In this document: positions 61,578 to 64,000 of the stretch, piece by piece | Layout: each line of letters begins with the position of its first letter | How positions within the stretch are numbered: position 1 is the stretch's first letter | Source of the DNA: Lycium barbarum | Lineage: Eukaryota; Streptophyta; Magnoliopsida; Solanales; Solanaceae | NCBI RefSeq assembly: GCF_019175385.1 | Contig: NC_083341.1 | Span: 21,088,203 to 21,152,202, forward strand | Direction of reading: 5' to 3' | DNA: 64,000 bases | Program-made: the position numbers and the translations under genes | Notes under the pieces: generated by a model | The model's input: only the letters and a program-made list of their open reading frames with translations | The model's database searches: none | What the model was told of the DNA's origin: nothing

Positions 61578-64000
61578 TTACATACCTGAGGACAATGATG
61601 TCTCTGCCTGAACCTCTTCTGGGGGTGAAATTAGATGTGGGTACTTGGACTTCATATCTTCCTCTACTTCCCAAGTCATTTCCTCTCTGTTATTGATTCT
61701 CCATAACACTTTAATTGAGGCTACGTCTTTGTTTTAGAGTCTTCGAACTTGCCTATCTAGAATAACAATGAGTACTTCTTCATAGGACAGCTTCTTAGTC
61801 ACTTGGACATCATCTACAGGAACAATTCTGGAAGGATCTCCAACGCACTTATGAAGCATTGAAACATGAAATACTGGGTGGACGGACTCCAAGTCTGAAG
61901 GCAAATCTAGCTCATAAGCCACTTGGCCTACCTTGCGCACAATCTTGTAAGGTCCAATATACTGGGGACTAAGCTTTCCCTTCTTACCAAATCGACATTA
62001 CACCCCTCATAGGCGACACCTTCAAGAACACCCAATTGTTAACTTAGAATTCCAAGTTTCGTCGATGATTGTCCGCATAAGATTTCTGATGACTCTGGGC
62101 TGTCAACAACCGGTCTCGGATAAGCTTGATCTTCTATACCTCTTGCTGGATCAAATTTGGGCCCACTAACTTTGTATCCCCTACTTCGAACCATCCACTT
62201 GGTGATCTATACTTCCTTTCATATAGAGCTTCATATGGGGCCATTTGAATGCTGGAGTGATAACTATTGTTATATGAAAATTCAATGAGTGGCAAATGAT
62301 CATCCCAGTTACCTCCGAAGTCTAATACATATGCCCACAACATATCTTCGAGGGTCTGAATGGTGCGCTCTGCCTGCCCATCAGTCTGTGGATAAAACGT
62401 TGTGCTAAGCCTCACATGAATTCTCAAACCTTCTTGAAAGGAATTTCAAAAATTAGCTGTAAATTGTGCTCATCTGTCGGTAATGATGGATACTGGGACA
62501 CCATGAAGTCATACTGTCTCTTTGAGATACAACTTTGCATAATCTTCTGCTGAGTACATAGTTCTGACCGGTAAAAAATGAGCTGACTTCGTAAGTCTAT
62601 CCACAACTACCTAAATAGAATCATATTTACTCTGGGAGCGAGGCAAGTCTGTAATGAAATCCATATTAATCACTTCCCATTTCCAAGTGGTAATCTCCAT
62701 AGGCAATCCACCGGGCTTTTGAGGCTCAATCTTCACCTGTTGACAGTTAGGACACTGAACCACAAACTCGGCTATATCTTTCTTCATTCCGTCCCGCCAA
62801 TATATAGATTTAAGATCATGATACCTCAGAACTCCATCTGCAGAAATTTCAAATGGTGACTTTTTCTTCTGAGGAAGTGTATCTTTGAAATGAATTAATA
62901 TGGGGCCCTCATATTGGCGCTTCTTCACCTCTACTACTAAAGATGAAATAGCTGAATTCTGAATGGTAACTCCCGTATTGCATGAGCCTATCAAGCGAAC
63001 TCCTAGGTTGGCTAGCCGTTGAAGCTCACGAGCTAACTCTCTCTTCGCGGGCTGAACATCACTTAAACTGCCCATAGGCTTGCGGCTAAGAGCACCCACT
63101 ACTACATTCGCCTTTCCAGGATGATATACGATACTCAGGTCGTAATATTTTAACAACTCTAACCACCGCCTCTGTCGTAGATTCAACTCCTTTTGCTTGA
63201 AAAAATATATTGGAGGCTCTTGTGGCCTGTATAAATGCCAACATGAACACCATATAAATAGTGTCTCCATATCTTCTTTGCATGAATAACTGCAGCTAGC
63301 TCTGAATCGTGGGTCGGGTAGTTGGGTCTCTTGTGCTTCCGCAGTTGCCTTGAAGCATAAGCAATAACTTTACCGTGCTGCATCAATACACAACCTAACC
63401 CCACACCTGAAGCATTACAATAAACAACATAGCCCTCTGATCCTTCTGGAAGTGCCAGGACCAGAGCCGAAGTCAATCTATCCTTCACTCCTAAAAGCTG
63501 CGCTCACAAGCGTCGGGCCATTGGAATTTTACTGCTTTCTGAGTTAGCTTCGACAATGATACAGAAAGAGAAGAGAATCCTTCTACAAATCTTCCGTAAT
63601 AATCGGCAAATCCCAGAAAACTACGAACTTCTGTGGGTGTTGTAGGCCTTGGCCAAGTCTTCACAGCCTCAATCTTCTGGGTATCTACTCGAATGCCATC
63701 AACTGAGATGATATGAACCAGAAAAGTTACAGAATTCAACCAGAACTTGGCATATAATTCCCGAGTCCGAAGAATTCCAAGAACAGTATGTAGATGATCT
63801 ATATGCTCCGCCTACGATCGAGAATACACCAGAATATCATCAATGAAAACGATCACAAATAAATCTAGAAAAGGCCTGAACACATTATTCATCAAGTTCA
63901 TGAATACCACCGGGGCGTTAGTTAATCCAAACGCATCACCCGAAACTCGTAATGGCCATATCTAGTTCTGAAAGCTGTCTTCGGAATATCCTCTTCCTTG
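61578..64000 (-). pseudogene. Ty3-gypsy chromovirus pol (RT, RNase H, integrase, chromodomain), decayed and partial
   Basis: Read leftward, 63780-64000 is the RT end with an FIDD catalytic box and a stop soon after. Next is the RT connection (63491-63739, FLGFADYYGRFVEGFSSLS). RNase H follows (63183-63488), where the usual Asp is Asn in [10 protein letters not shown], and [10 protein letters not shown] has Gly for Asp. Then come the integrase zinc finger (CPNCQQVK near 62740) and integrase core in several frames (62134-62650, TDGQAERTIQTLEDMLWAY). Last is a chromodomain-type C-terminus (61578-61940, with a stop near 61735). Multiple stops, frameshifts and lost catalytic residues mean the copy is dead. 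Confidence 0.9.

Overview
This is a plant nuclear window, AT-rich, intron-containing and packed with transposons. The best lineage guess is Solanaceae. It carries two fragments resembling the 3' end of the tobacco-type TS SINE (TTG-repeat tail) and many Stowaway, Tourist, hAT and Mutator MITEs. This assignment rests on recognition of sequence words, not on a search.

Layout. 1-2415: a 2.4-kb inverted repeat of a broken DUF1985 (Ulp1/MULE-associated) gene. 3449-3842: a foldback MITE. 4145-10391: an almost complete L1-clade LINE with ORF1, ORF2 (endonuclease, RT, RNase H) and an A-tail. 11220-23057, minus strand: an intact 16-exon dynamin-related protein 1 (DRP1A/phragmoplastin-type) gene encoding 610 residues. 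Its large introns hold an antisense decayed LINE, Stowaway MITEs, a SINE fragment and tandem repeats. 23448-43372: TE-dominated sequence with a GC-rich palindromic MITE, hAT elements with perfect 8-bp target duplications, a PIF/Harbinger element with TTA duplications, Ty1-copia debris, and Helitron-like sequence with internal tandem arrays. Stray copies of the 5' ends of both real genes lie inside it. 43380-47889, plus strand: an intact 8-exon calcineurin B-like (CBL) Ca2+ sensor of 249 residues, whose N-terminus is lengthened by an 11-residue tandem repeat. 48666-55394: MITEs, foldback elements, a minisatellite, a TRIM-like direct repeat, and a Pack-MULE carrying the promoter, signal peptide and first exon of an XTH cell-wall enzyme gene. 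59040-64000: the 3' LTR and decayed pol of a Tekay/Del-type Ty3-gypsy chromovirus on the minus strand, running off the right edge.

Only the DRP1 and CBL genes look like functioning host genes. DRP1 acts in membrane scission at the cell plate and in clathrin endocytosis. CBL decodes Ca2+ through CIPK kinases at membranes. They diverge from each other and are separated by about 20 kb of repeats; no functional link is implied.

The most unusual observations are the XTH-carrying Pack-MULE with a 9-bp target duplication, the large DUF1985 inverted repeat that could give a long hairpin RNA, the duplicated DRP1 5' end, the CBL N-terminal repeat, and the tandem Helitron-like array. Exon boundaries were set by hand from splice sites, reading phase and family conservation. 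Every junction in both genes keeps frame.
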